From NCBI RefSeq assembly GCF_026241315.1, contig NZ_JAPHNA010000006.1, positions 1 to 64,000 on the forward strand: a DNA stretch of 64,000 nucleotides, written 5' to 3'. The stretch is from Campylobacter sp. MIT 21-1684 (GTDB lineage Bacteria > Campylobacterota > Campylobacteria > Campylobacterales > Campylobacteraceae). Within the stretch, counting starts at the first letter, position 1. Each line of letters begins with the position of its first letter. The notes beneath the pieces are model-generated. The model was given only the letters and a program-made list of their open reading frames with translations, searched no databases and was not told where the DNA came from. Below are positions 56,555 to 64,000 of this stretch, in pieces. Position numbers and translations under genes: made by a program.

Positions 56555-58222
56555 TTAAGATAATTGGTCTTTGATGACATCACCTAATGTTATTTTATCA
56601 TCGTTGTTAATCCTGTTTAAATCCTCACGTTCTTTTAATTTTACAAGATTCTTAATACTTAAACGAATTCTATTTTTTTTCTCATCAATAAAAATAATTA
56701 CAGCTTCAATATCATCACCGGGGTTTAAATTCTCAAATTTTGCTACACTAATATCTTCTTTATGAATAAGAGCATCGACATTTTTACTTAATTCTACAAA
56801 GACTCCAAAATCCTTAATGTCGCGAATTTTTCCTTTAACCATATCGCCTAATTTATGATTTTTGGCATATTCTTGAATTGGACTTTCGCTAAGCTCTTTA
56901 ACACTTAAAGATATTTTTTGATTTTCCTCATCAATTTTGATAATCTTAACCCTTACTTGTTCTCCTGTTTTAAACAAATCTTTACACTTATCATTGCGAT
57001 TCCAAGAAACATCTTCATTATGCAAAAGTCCTTCTATACCTTCAAGCTTCACAAAAGCACCAAAAGAAGTCGTTGAAGTAATGACGCCATTTACAATATC
57101 ACCAAGCTTATGGTTTTTTACAAAAATATCAAAAGGTTTGGCAAGTAAATTTCTTAAAGACACTCTTAATCTTCTTTCATTTGAATTTATTTCTATCACT
57201 TCTACATCAATTTCCTGTCCTTTAGAAATATAATCTTTGGGATTTTTAATATTTTTATCCCAAGAGATTTCACTAATGTGTAAAAAACCCTCTATATCAT
57301 TTCCTAAATCCACAAAAGCACCATAAGGTTCAATATTTGAGACAATAACCTTAATAGTATCACCTACTTCTAAGTTATCTTTAATTTCGCTCCAAGGATC
57401 AGGCAAAGCAGCTTTAATTGATAAAGATAAATGCTTGCGTTCTTTGTCATATTTTATAACCTTGACAGGTACCTTATCGCCTTCTTTGTATAACATACTA
57501 GGATTTACAGGTCCCTTATATGAAATCTCACTGTAATGTACAAGTCCATCAACACCGCCAACATCGACAAACATACCATAAGTGGTAATTTTTTTTACTA
57601 TACCTTGAATGGCACCTTGTTGTTGAGAAATCATATCAATAAGTTCTTTACGTTTTTTTCTCTCATCGTCAAGAATTTTTTTACGAGACACAATAATGCT
57701 TTGCTCTTCTTTATCAATTTTAATAATCTTTACTTTAAATTTTTTACCAAGACTATTACTCATTTCTTTAAAACCATATTGAGACTTCGGTAAGAAAAAT
57801 TCTACATCATCTTCATTAATAACTACGAGCCCACCTTTGTTTTTACCAGTAACTTTTACTTCTAAAATAATTTCATCATCTTTATAATTTTCTATAAATT
57901 TAGCTACTTTCTCTTTTCTTAAAGCTTTCATATGAGAGAGGAGAGATTTTCCACCACGAGAACCTATAATAGCAACTTTTATGGTGTCATTAACGCCAAA
58001 TGACATTGTATTGTTTTCATCTTGAATTTCACTAAGTGGCAAAATACCTTCTGATTTTCTGCCTATATCTATATAAACTTCATCATTCCTGATATCTACA
58101 ATCACACCTTCAGTAACAGCTTCCTGTTTTTCTCTATCAAATTCTTCTAAAAGCTGCCCAAAATCCTCATCTTCAAGATAATCATCTGCGTTGCTTTGAA
58201 TCTTTTTATTCACCCCGCTCAT
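56555..58222 (-). CDS. rpsA: 30S ribosomal protein S1
   Basis: 555 residues with six S1 (OB-fold) repeats, at about 35-100, 118-185, 200-270, 285-358, 372-445 and 458-530. Each has the pattern VxxGxVxxIxxFGxFVxLxxxxxGLxHxSEISW-type and ends in ...xxxxISLSIK. S1 brings mRNA to the 30S subunit. The second of two adjacent ATGs (58222) is preferred because the first is only two to three bases from AAGGA. It is read in the order pheS-pheT-aroA-ispH-rpsA-Cj0892-serA as in C. jejuni, but its own -10 box lies directly upstream, so it has independent transcription. Confidence 0.97.
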   Translation of the reverse strand: MSGVNKKIQSNADDYLEDEDFGQLLEEFDREKQEAVTEGVIVDIRNDEVYIDIGRKSEGILPLSEIQDENNTMSFGVNDTIKVAIIGSRGGKSLLSHMKALRKEKVAKFIENYKDDEIILEVKVTGKNKGGLVVINEDDVEFFLPKSQYGFKEMSNSLGKKFKVKIIKIDKEEQSIIVSRKKILDDERKKRKELIDMISQQQGAIQGIVKKITTYGMFVDVGGVDGLVHYSEISYKGPVNPSMLYKEGDKVPVKVIKYDKERKHLSLSIKAALPDPWSEIKDNLEVGDTIKVIVSNIEPYGAFVDLGNDIEGFLHISEISWDKNIKNPKDYISKGQEIDVEVIEINSNERRLRVSLRNLLAKPFDIFVKNHKLGDIVNGVITSTTSFGAFVKLEGIEGLLHNEDVSWNRNDKCKDLFKTGEQVRVKIIKIDEENQKISLSVKELSESPIQEYAKNHKLGDMVKGKIRDIKDFGVFVELSKNVDALIHKEDISVAKFENLNPGDDIEAVIIFIDEKKNRIRLSIKNLVKLKEREDLNRINNDDKITLGDVIKDQLS

Positions 58223-58258
58223 CATTTTCCTTTTCTTAAGACAATATAATATGCTTCT

Positions 58259-58264
58259 ATTATA
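58259..58264 (-). promoter_or_regulatory. -10 box of rpsA
   Basis: TATAAT on the minus strand (GATATAATAGAAGC), about 37 bp before the start codon, in the 96-bp gap after ispH. Confidence 0.6.
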
Positions 58265-58321
58265 TCTTATTTTTGTGTAATTCGCGTTAATTCTTTATTA
58301 TTTTTTTTAATAGTAAATCTT

Positions 58322-59152
58322 TTACAAATTAAAACTTTCTATTTTTTCCACAACTTCACGAATAATCCAATCAGGAGTACTCGCTCCAGCACTAATGCCA
58401 CAATGTCGTTTTTGCAAAAACCATTCTTTTTGCAATTCTTCACTTCTTTCAATAAGATAGCTATGAGGACAATTGCTTTGAGCGATTAAAAAAAGTTGCT
58501 TTGTATTTGCAGAATTCTTCCCTCCAACAACAATCATTACATCACTTCTCAAAGAAAGCTCTTTAACAGCATCTTGATTCTTAAAAGTTGCATCGCAGAT
58601 AGTGTTAAAAACACGCACTTCTTTTACTCGCAATATTAAGAAATTGACTATCTCCATAAAATCTTGCACTTTTTTTGTTGTTTGACTTACTACGGCAATT
58701 TTATGAGGTAATTTTTTATCTTCTAGTTCTTTAATATCTAAAATAACATAAGCTTTTGTGCTTACATAGCTTTTTACCCCTTTTACTTCTGGATGATTTT
58801 CATCTCCAAAAATGACCACCTCATATCCTTCATTGCTCATTTGTTCGCAAATTTGTTGTGGTTTTGTTACAAAAGGACAAGTAGCATCATAAATTTCAAT
58901 ATTCTTTTTCTTTAATTCGGTCAAATCTTGTTTAGTGATACCGTGAGTTCTAATGATAGCTTTCTTTTCATTATTTAAAGCGTGAATGCTGTCTAGGGTT
59001 TTTACATTAAAATCCTTTTGCAAACGTAAAATTTCTTCATTATTATGAATCAATGGTCCAATCGTAACTGCATCTTTAATATGTTCAGCTTTTTTAATTG
59101 CTCTTTTAACACCAAAGCAAAAACCATAATTTTTCGCCAATTCAATAAGCAA
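58322..59152 (-). CDS. ispH: 4-hydroxy-3-methylbut-2-enyl diphosphate reductase
   Basis: 276 residues, the compact IspH form. It is the last enzyme of the MEP pathway, making IPP and DMAPP. The three cluster cysteines are in NYGFCFGVKRAIKKAE (about 12), YDATCPFVTKP (about 96) and FNTICDATFKNQ (about 193). Substrate-binding elements are IGPLIHN (His about 37), IFGDENHPEVKGV (HPE, about 121) and GKNSANTKQL (about 217). It overlaps aroA by 11 bp. Confidence 0.97.
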   Translation of the reverse strand: MLIELAKNYGFCFGVKRAIKKAEHIKDAVTIGPLIHNNEEILRLQKDFNVKTLDSIHALNNEKKAIIRTHGITKQDLTELKKKNIEIYDATCPFVTKPQQICEQMSNEGYEVVIFGDENHPEVKGVKSYVSTKAYVILDIKELEDKKLPHKIAVVSQTTKKVQDFMEIVNFLILRVKEVRVFNTICDATFKNQDAVKELSLRSDVMIVVGGKNSANTKQLFLIAQSNCPHSYLIERSEELQKEWFLQKRHCGISAGASTPDWIIREVVEKIESFNL

Positions 59153-60425
59153 TTTCTACTCCCAAATCAGATAAGAGTTCTTTAAACTTTGGAAAAGAAG
59201 TTTTAATACACTCACTCTCATCAATCTCCATCCCACATACTAAACCCAATACAGCAAAACTCATTGCTATACGATGATCTCCAAAACTCTCTATTTTTGC
59301 AAATTTTGGTATTCCGCCTTTAACACAAAAACCATCATCAAGTTCTTTAGCTTCTATACCACATTTTTGCAAATTTAACACGACAGCTTTGATTCTATCA
59401 CTCTCTTTTACGCGCAGTTCTTTAGCATTTCGCAAAACACTTTCTCCTTTTGCACAAGCAAAAGCAATAGCAAGAGCAGGAGCTTCATCAATAAGCCAAG
59501 AAATATTTTCACTAACTTGTACTGCACGGAGATGGCTAAAACTTGCACAAATTTCACCCACAGTTTCAAAATGGTTTTCAAGAATTGTTAATTCTATATT
59601 CGCACCCATATTCTGTAAAACTGTATAAGCTTGAATGCGAGTAGGATTTAACAAAACATTGCGGATACAAATTTTAGAATCTGGTACAAGCAAAGCGGAT
59701 AAAACAAAATAAAAAACTGATGAAGGATCATTTGGTATAGTAATATCAAGATTTTTTAAAGGTTTTGTAAGTGGAAAAATTTCAAGACTTAATCCATCTT
59801 CAGAACGAATCAAAGGCGCATTCATAGCTTCAAGCATATTTTCACTATGATTACGACTGAGAGAAAGTTCTTTAAATCTTGAAGGAGTTTTAGCATTAAA
59901 ACCTGCTAAAATCATCGCTGTTTTCACTTGTGCTGATGAAATTTCACTTGTATATTCAAATCCTTCAAGTTTAGAACCTTCTATACATAAAGGGGCCAAA
60001 TTGGCTTCATCTCTGCCATAAATTTTTGCTCCTATTTGTTTTAAAGGCTCACTAATTCTTTTCATAGGCCTATTATTTAAATATTTATCCCCGCTTAAAA
60101 CAAAAAAACCAGAAATACCGCTTAAAAACCCTATCATTAAACGCATAGTTGTTCCGGAATTTCCACATTCTAAAACAGAATTTACAGATTCAATTTTTTT
60201 TGGAGCTACTATACTAATTTCATTTCCTATTCTTTTAACGCTTGCGCCTAACTTTTCAACAAGCTGTAATGTATGTAAAGTATCCTCTGCTAGTAGATAA
60301 TTTTTCGCCCTATTTTCTCCACTAGATAAAAGAGAGAAAATACTAAAACGATGTGAAATACTTTTATCTGCAGCTATATTTGAAAGCGTGGCATTAAGAG
60401 GTTTGCAAATTTTTTGAATTTTCAT
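59142..60425 (-). CDS. aroA: 3-phosphoshikimate 1-carboxyvinyltransferase (EPSP synthase)
   Basis: 427 residues. It joins shikimate-3-phosphate and PEP. The N-terminus has ADKSISHRFSIFSLL (Lys, Ser for S3P). The signature LECGNSGTTMRLMIGFLSG is at about 90-108, and SAQVKTAMILAGF and LRVKESDRIKAVV (about 344) are present. The Asp in LIDEAPALAIAFACAKG (about 312) is the expected acid/base. After the NSGTT segment the sequence reads GNSGTTMRL with Gly-Asn-Ser preserved. Whether it is a glyphosate-sensitive class I or tolerant class II enzyme is not clear by eye. It overlaps pheT by 4 bp and ispH by 11 bp, so translation is coupled. aroB of the same pathway is at 9.6 kb. Confidence 0.97.
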   Translation of the reverse strand: MKIQKICKPLNATLSNIAADKSISHRFSIFSLLSSGENRAKNYLLAEDTLHTLQLVEKLGASVKRIGNEISIVAPKKIESVNSVLECGNSGTTMRLMIGFLSGISGFFVLSGDKYLNNRPMKRISEPLKQIGAKIYGRDEANLAPLCIEGSKLEGFEYTSEISSAQVKTAMILAGFNAKTPSRFKELSLSRNHSENMLEAMNAPLIRSEDGLSLEIFPLTKPLKNLDITIPNDPSSVFYFVLSALLVPDSKICIRNVLLNPTRIQAYTVLQNMGANIELTILENHFETVGEICASFSHLRAVQVSENISWLIDEAPALAIAFACAKGESVLRNAKELRVKESDRIKAVVLNLQKCGIEAKELDDGFCVKGGIPKFAKIESFGDHRIAMSFAVLGLVCGMEIDESECIKTSFPKFKELLSDLGVEIAY

Positions 60426-62743
60426 CGTAGTTGAAGACCTAATGTTTGAAAGCTTTGTAAAATCTTATCCATACATAAAACAACTTCACTATCCTCTAAG
60501 GTTTTATCTTGCGCTCTAAAAACAAAATGAAGAGTTAAACTGTATGAGTCTTTTAAAGTCTCATCATTATAAATATCTACCACTCTAAAACTTTCGAGTA
60601 AATCTAATTGTAAATTTTGAATGCAGTTTTTGATTTTTTCATACTCGTAATCTTTTGAAATAAGAATGCTTAAATCTCTACTTATACTTGGAAATTTAGA
60701 ATACAAACGAACCTGTTTTCGTTCTTGCTGTATCAATTCACAATCAAATTCGCAAACATAAGTTTTAGTCAAGTTTTTTTTACGCTCTAATTGCAAATGC
60801 AAACGACCGATAAAACCTATATGCACTCCATTTATGATAAGTTTTGCTTGCTCATAAGGACTTAAAAAAACATAATCAGAATTTTGAAGTTCAAAGTCTC
60901 CTACAATATTTTTGACATCAAGTAAAAAATCATAAAAATTGACAAAATCAGGTTTTGCTTTATTTGAAATTTTAGCTTCTTCTTTGTAACCACAATGTAT
61001 TAAAGCCATACGTTCGCGTTCTTTATTATCGCTAGTAAAAACAATACCGCTTTCAAAAAGTTTAATCATTTTTTTTGAATTTTTCACATTAAGACTTGCC
61101 GCATTTAATAAATGATTTAAAAGCGTTGTTCTTAAAGTGTTTAATTCCTCTGTTATAGGATTTATAAGCTTAAGTTTTGCTTGCTCAAAACCAAAATCTT
61201 CAAGTTCTTTTTGATTGTCTAAAATATAATGCAAACTTTCAAAATACCCATTATTCGCAGCTTTTTCTCTTAATTTAAGAAGTTTTTTATACTGTTTATA
61301 ATTTTGATTGAAACGATTTTTTTCAACAAATTCTAAAGGCTTAGAAGTAATATTATCAATACCAACCATTCGGACTATTTCTTCACAAATATCAGCTAAA
61401 TTTTTGATATCAGGTCTATGCAATGGTGCTTTAACATTAATAAGCTTTTTATTGGAAAAAATCAATTCAAATCCTATCTTTTTTAGGATTCTTAAAATTT
61501 CATCTTTATCAACATCTTGACCTATCATAACATTAATATCTTCAATATTTAAAGCTATAATAGGAAATTTTTTATTGTTTGAAATTTGCTGTGATGAGCT
61601 ATAAATATCTGCATTTGAAATAAGCTGCAATTGAGAAAGTAAAAAATCTATCCCTAAATGCAGTCTCGGTTCGCTTCCTCGAAAACTCCTATAAAGAATT
61701 TTCTCATCTTGGATTTTATAGCTTTTTTTTGCTTTAGCAATAACAGAAGGATCTGTATAATGTGCTTCTATTATGACTATTTTACTTTTTTCATCACATT
61801 TACCTATAGGTTCTTGATAAATCCCACTCACGCTTAAAAGTTGATTTTTACAAGAAACTGTACTCTCTCCTTTTTTTGCTTTTTGTATATTGAATATAAT
61901 TTCATTATCGTCTTTGTTTAAACGACTACAATTGTAAGCATTAAAAAGCACTCCTGTCGAATGTGTAGCATAGTTTAATAAATTATCAATAGCGTTTTCT
62001 CCCAACATATCAATCTGTGCAAGTCGCAACATAATAAGTAAATTAAGCTGTATAGAATTCTTAAATTCAACAACTTTATAATGAAAAAAACTATTTAGTT
62101 TATCTTGTACAGCAACTCTTAAAACTCTGCCTATGCCTAAAACATTTTCATTTTCTTTAGCAGTATTACTCTCTTTTAAATCTAAATTCCAAAATGCAGC
62201 CAAATCTCTTGCTATACCATAAATACTTAAACAATCGCCTCTATTTGGAGTAAGTTCAATTTCAATTAACCAATCATCAAATAGCTCATAACTATTTAAA
62301 GATCTTCCTGTTTCAAGCTGTCCTATACTTTCATCTAAAACCATAATGCCTTCATTGATTTTTGCAAAACCTAATTCAATACTAGAACAAAGCATACCGC
62401 ACGATTCTACACCGCGTAGCTTTGCTTTTTTGATTTGAATTCCATTTGGCAAGCAAGCACCCTCAAGCGCCACGGCAACAAATTGTCCTGCTTGAACATT
62501 TTTTGCTCCACAAACAATTTGCAATGTTTCTTTTCCAACATCAACCTGACAAATACTTAACTTCTCAGAATTTTCGTGTTTGGTTTTTTCTTTAACAAAA
62601 CCGACCACAACTTTATCTGGAGTTTTCAAACTACAAGTTTTTTCTACTTCTAAGCCTATAGCATTCAGTGCTTGTGCTGTTGTCTCTAAAGTATCATTTT
62701 TAAATTCTAAAAAATTGTGCAACCAAGTCTTTGTAAGTATCAT
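60422..62743 (-). CDS. pheT: Phenylalanyl-tRNA synthetase beta subunit
   Basis: 773 residues. The EMAP-like tRNA-binding domain is at about 40-145 ([38 protein letters not shown]). B3/B4 editing-type domains (about 205-370), two B5 domains (about 395-465, [16 protein letters not shown]), the inactive class II core (about 480-665) and the C-terminal ferredoxin-fold anticodon-binding domain ([24 protein letters not shown], about 680-773) follow in the normal order. It forms the alpha2-beta2 enzyme with PheS. The start overlaps the pheS stop by 4 bp (ATGA). Confidence 0.97.
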   Translation of the reverse strand: MILTKTWLHNFLEFKNDTLETTAQALNAIGLEVEKTCSLKTPDKVVVGFVKEKTKHENSEKLSICQVDVGKETLQIVCGAKNVQAGQFVAVALEGACLPNGIQIKKAKLRGVESCGMLCSSIELGFAKINEGIMVLDESIGQLETGRSLNSYELFDDWLIEIELTPNRGDCLSIYGIARDLAAFWNLDLKESNTAKENENVLGIGRVLRVAVQDKLNSFFHYKVVEFKNSIQLNLLIMLRLAQIDMLGENAIDNLLNYATHSTGVLFNAYNCSRLNKDDNEIIFNIQKAKKGESTVSCKNQLLSVSGIYQEPIGKCDEKSKIVIIEAHYTDPSVIAKAKKSYKIQDEKILYRSFRGSEPRLHLGIDFLLSQLQLISNADIYSSSQQISNNKKFPIIALNIEDINVMIGQDVDKDEILRILKKIGFELIFSNKKLINVKAPLHRPDIKNLADICEEIVRMVGIDNITSKPLEFVEKNRFNQNYKQYKKLLKLREKAANNGYFESLHYILDNQKELEDFGFEQAKLKLINPITEELNTLRTTLLNHLLNAASLNVKNSKKMIKLFESGIVFTSDNKERERMALIHCGYKEEAKISNKAKPDFVNFYDFLLDVKNIVGDFELQNSDYVFLSPYEQAKLIINGVHIGFIGRLHLQLERKKNLTKTYVCEFDCELIQQERKQVRLYSKFPSISRDLSILISKDYEYEKIKNCIQNLQLDLLESFRVVDIYNDETLKDSYSLTLHFVFRAQDKTLEDSEVVLCMDKILQSFQTLGLQLR

Positions 62744-63732
62744 TTGAATTGCTCCAATAGTCGTAAATCTCCTTCAAATAAAGAGCGTAAATCAGGTATT
62801 TGATGTAAGAGCATTGCAAATCTTTCAACTCCAAGTCCAAAAGCATAACCACTTACATTTTCATATCCCACAAATTTATAAACATTAGGATCAACGATAC
62901 CACAACCTAATACTTCAAGCCAAGTTGTTTGCTTACAAATTCTACATCCACAACCCTTGCAAAATACGCAAGAAATATCAACTTCAGCAGAAGGTTCTGT
63001 AAAAGGAAAAAAACTTGGACGAAAACGTACTTTTACTTCCCCGAACATATAATGTAAAAAATCCTCTAATATACTTTTAAGATTAGCAAAACTTACTTTT
63101 TGTCCTTCTTCAACAACAAGTCCTTCAACTTGATGGAACATTGGAGTGTGTGTCAGGTCAAAATCGCGTCGAAAAACAGGTCCAGGAGCTATCGCTCTTA
63201 TAGGCGGTTTTTGCGACAACATAGTACGAATTTGCACAGGTGAAGTGTGTGTTCTCAAAAGTCTTTTATCATCAAAATAAAAAGAATCCTGCATATCTCT
63301 TGCAGGATGTGATTTTGGTAAATTGAGTGCCTCAAAATTGTGAAAATCATCTTCAAGCAATGGTCCTTTTTCTATACTGAAATTCAAAGCTGTAAAATAC
63401 TCTATAATTGAATCCATAGTACTCATTACAGGATGCAAAGCTCCTGATTGAGAATTTTCGTCAAAATAGCTTTTGTTGAGAGTTTCTTTTTTCATTATCT
63501 CTTTGAAAGACAGTTCTTCTAACATTTTCCATTTAGAATGAAATGCTTGATAAAAAATTTCTTTCTGTTTGTTAAGTTCCGCAGCAAAAGCTTTTTTTTC
63601 TTCTACTTCTAAAGTCTTTAGCTTAGCAAACTGCTCAGTTAATATGCCCTTTCTGCCGAGCACTGAAATTCTAAGATTCTCTAATTCTTGCAGACTATTA
63701 CAATTTTCAATTTGTTGAATACTTTCTTGCAA
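62740..63732 (-). CDS. pheS: Phenylalanyl-tRNA synthetase alpha subunit
   Basis: 330 residues when started at TTG 63732, the length known for Campylobacter PheS. The frame is open to 63840, but the extra 36 residues are low-complexity Ile/Lys/Leu. GAGG lies eight bases before the TTG (ATTGAGGATAAAAATTTG). The N-terminal coiled coil (about 5-85) is followed by the class II catalytic core. Motif 1 region is [20 protein letters not shown], motif 2 [14 protein letters not shown] and [24 protein letters not shown], and motif 3 is [10 protein letters not shown]-like ([18 protein letters not shown]). The Cys-rich insert [26 protein letters not shown] is of the zinc-like type seen in epsilonproteobacteria. 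Translation is coupled to pheT. Confidence 0.95.
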   Translation of the reverse strand: MQESIQQIENCNSLQELENLRISVLGRKGILTEQFAKLKTLEVEEKKAFAAELNKQKEIFYQAFHSKWKMLEELSFKEIMKKETLNKSYFDENSQSGALHPVMSTMDSIIEYFTALNFSIEKGPLLEDDFHNFEALNLPKSHPARDMQDSFYFDDKRLLRTHTSPVQIRTMLSQKPPIRAIAPGPVFRRDFDLTHTPMFHQVEGLVVEEGQKVSFANLKSILEDFLHYMFGEVKVRFRPSFFPFTEPSAEVDISCVFCKGCGCRICKQTTWLEVLGCGIVDPNVYKFVGYENVSGYAFGLGVERFAMLLHQIPDLRSLFEGDLRLLEQFK

Positions 63733-63808
63733 ATTTTTATCCTCAATAACAATTTCTTTGTGTAATTTAATTTTAATAAAAAATAATTTAATTTCAGCAT
63801 AATAAAGA

Positions 63809-63814
63809 TATAAT
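63809..63814 (+). promoter_or_regulatory. -10 box of hinT
   Basis: TATAAT in GATATAATTTTAAC, 35 bp before the start, in the divergent gap with pheS. Confidence 0.5.
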
Positions 63815-63849
63815 TTTAACTTAACAATAAAAATAATCAAGGAGATATG

Positions 63850-64000
63850 ATGAGAGAAAAAACTGTTTTTGAGCTTATAATTGAAGGGAAACTCCCTTGC
63901 AATAAGGTTTTAGAGAATAATGATTTTTTAGCTTTTCACGACATTAAACCAAGAGCTCCTATTCATATTTTAATTATTCCAAAGAAACATTTTAAAGATT
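63850..64000 (+). CDS. hinT: HIT-family nucleotide-binding protein HinT (5' part)
   Basis: The first 50 codons of a histidine-triad protein, cut by the window end. [50 protein letters not shown] is the classic HinT opening; the His triad (HxHxHxx) lies beyond the window. HinT hydrolyses AMP-lysine and aminoacyl-AMP type phosphoramidates. Two ATGs adjoin (63847 and 63850); the second is five bases from AAGGAG (63839-63844), so it is preferred. Cj0898 follows pheS in the same way in C. jejuni. Confidence 0.9.
   Translation, partial: MREKTVFELIIEGKLPCNKVLENNDFLAFHDIKPRAPIHILIIPKKHFKD

Noticed and set aside
1-64000. CRISPR arrays, rRNA genes, insertion sequences and poly-G phase-variable tracts
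   Set aside because: I found no regularly spaced repeats, no rRNA, no transposase, and no G or C run long enough for typical Campylobacter phase variation.

Overview
The window looks like a chromosomal segment of a thermophilic-type Campylobacter (jejuni/coli/lari/upsaliensis/helveticus clade). DNA is AT-rich, genes are tightly packed, Shine-Dalgarno sequences are AAGGA-type, and sigma-70 promoters often consist of little more than a good TATAAT box. Several blocks match the C. jejuni gene order as I remember it: tgt-COG3400-aroB-mscS-mtaB-FtsH-like-rhomboid-sixA-rpoD (Cj1010 to Cj1001); flgL-ftsK-rpsO-rrf2-flhA-DHH (Cj0887 to Cj0881); xerH-pabBC (Cj0863-0862); mogA-corA; and pheS-pheT-aroA-ispH-rpsA-Cj0892-serA (Cj0897 to Cj0891). 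These names come from recall, not from a search.

Layout. 1-6.87 kb: the end of an accessory island abutting the 3' end of tRNA-Arg(GCG). It holds three unrecognised large proteins, a YwqK-like repeat lipoprotein and a decayed gene. 7-18.5 kb: housekeeping (queuosine tRNA modification, shikimate pathway, mechanosensitive channel, tRNA methylthiotransferase, a protease-dead FtsH relative, rhomboid, SixA-like phosphatase, rpoD). 18.6-29.7 kb: distal rod proteins under a clear sigma-54 promoter, tRNA-Leu(CAA), flgL, ftsK, rpsO, an Rrf2 regulator overlapping flhA, and a DHH phosphoesterase. 29.7-33 kb: a foreign-looking scar, a headless trpA plus a frameshifted DUF2339 membrane protein. 33-34.5 kb: dsbA-dsbB-small CxxC protein. 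35-37 kb: a methyltransferase/HNH restriction-modification cassette bounded by an 11-bp direct repeat. 37.1-40.6 kb: a dif-like site, xerH, and the folate genes pabBC and pabA. 40.5-43.3 kb: a large flavin/Fe-S lactate-dehydrogenase-type enzyme. 43.4-47.5 kb: an accessory surface/flagellar-regulon region. 47.4-64 kb: housekeeping (EamA exporter, murA, moeA, tRNA-Gly(GCC), mogA, corA, ABC-F, serA, rpsA, ispH, aroA, pheT, pheS, hinT).

The most interesting locus is 45.36-47.45 kb. A secreted protein carries both a Sec signal peptide and a textbook double-glycine leader. It is divergent from a beta-barrel outer-membrane protein gene, which is followed by a periplasmic C39 (double-glycine) peptidase. 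No ABC transporter is present. This resembles, in parts list only, the Pseudomonas Fap amyloid export system (FapD C39 peptidase plus FapF barrel), but the substrate is of another kind. The barrel gene carries a one-base frameshift in this sequence.

Genes run mainly on + up to about 40.5 kb and mainly on - after it, with xerH, a dif-like sequence and ftsK nearby. This suggests the replication terminus lies close to 37-40 kb. Three lesions are single-base events that could be real or sequence errors: two T-tract frameshifts and an ATA codon where the ftsK start should be.
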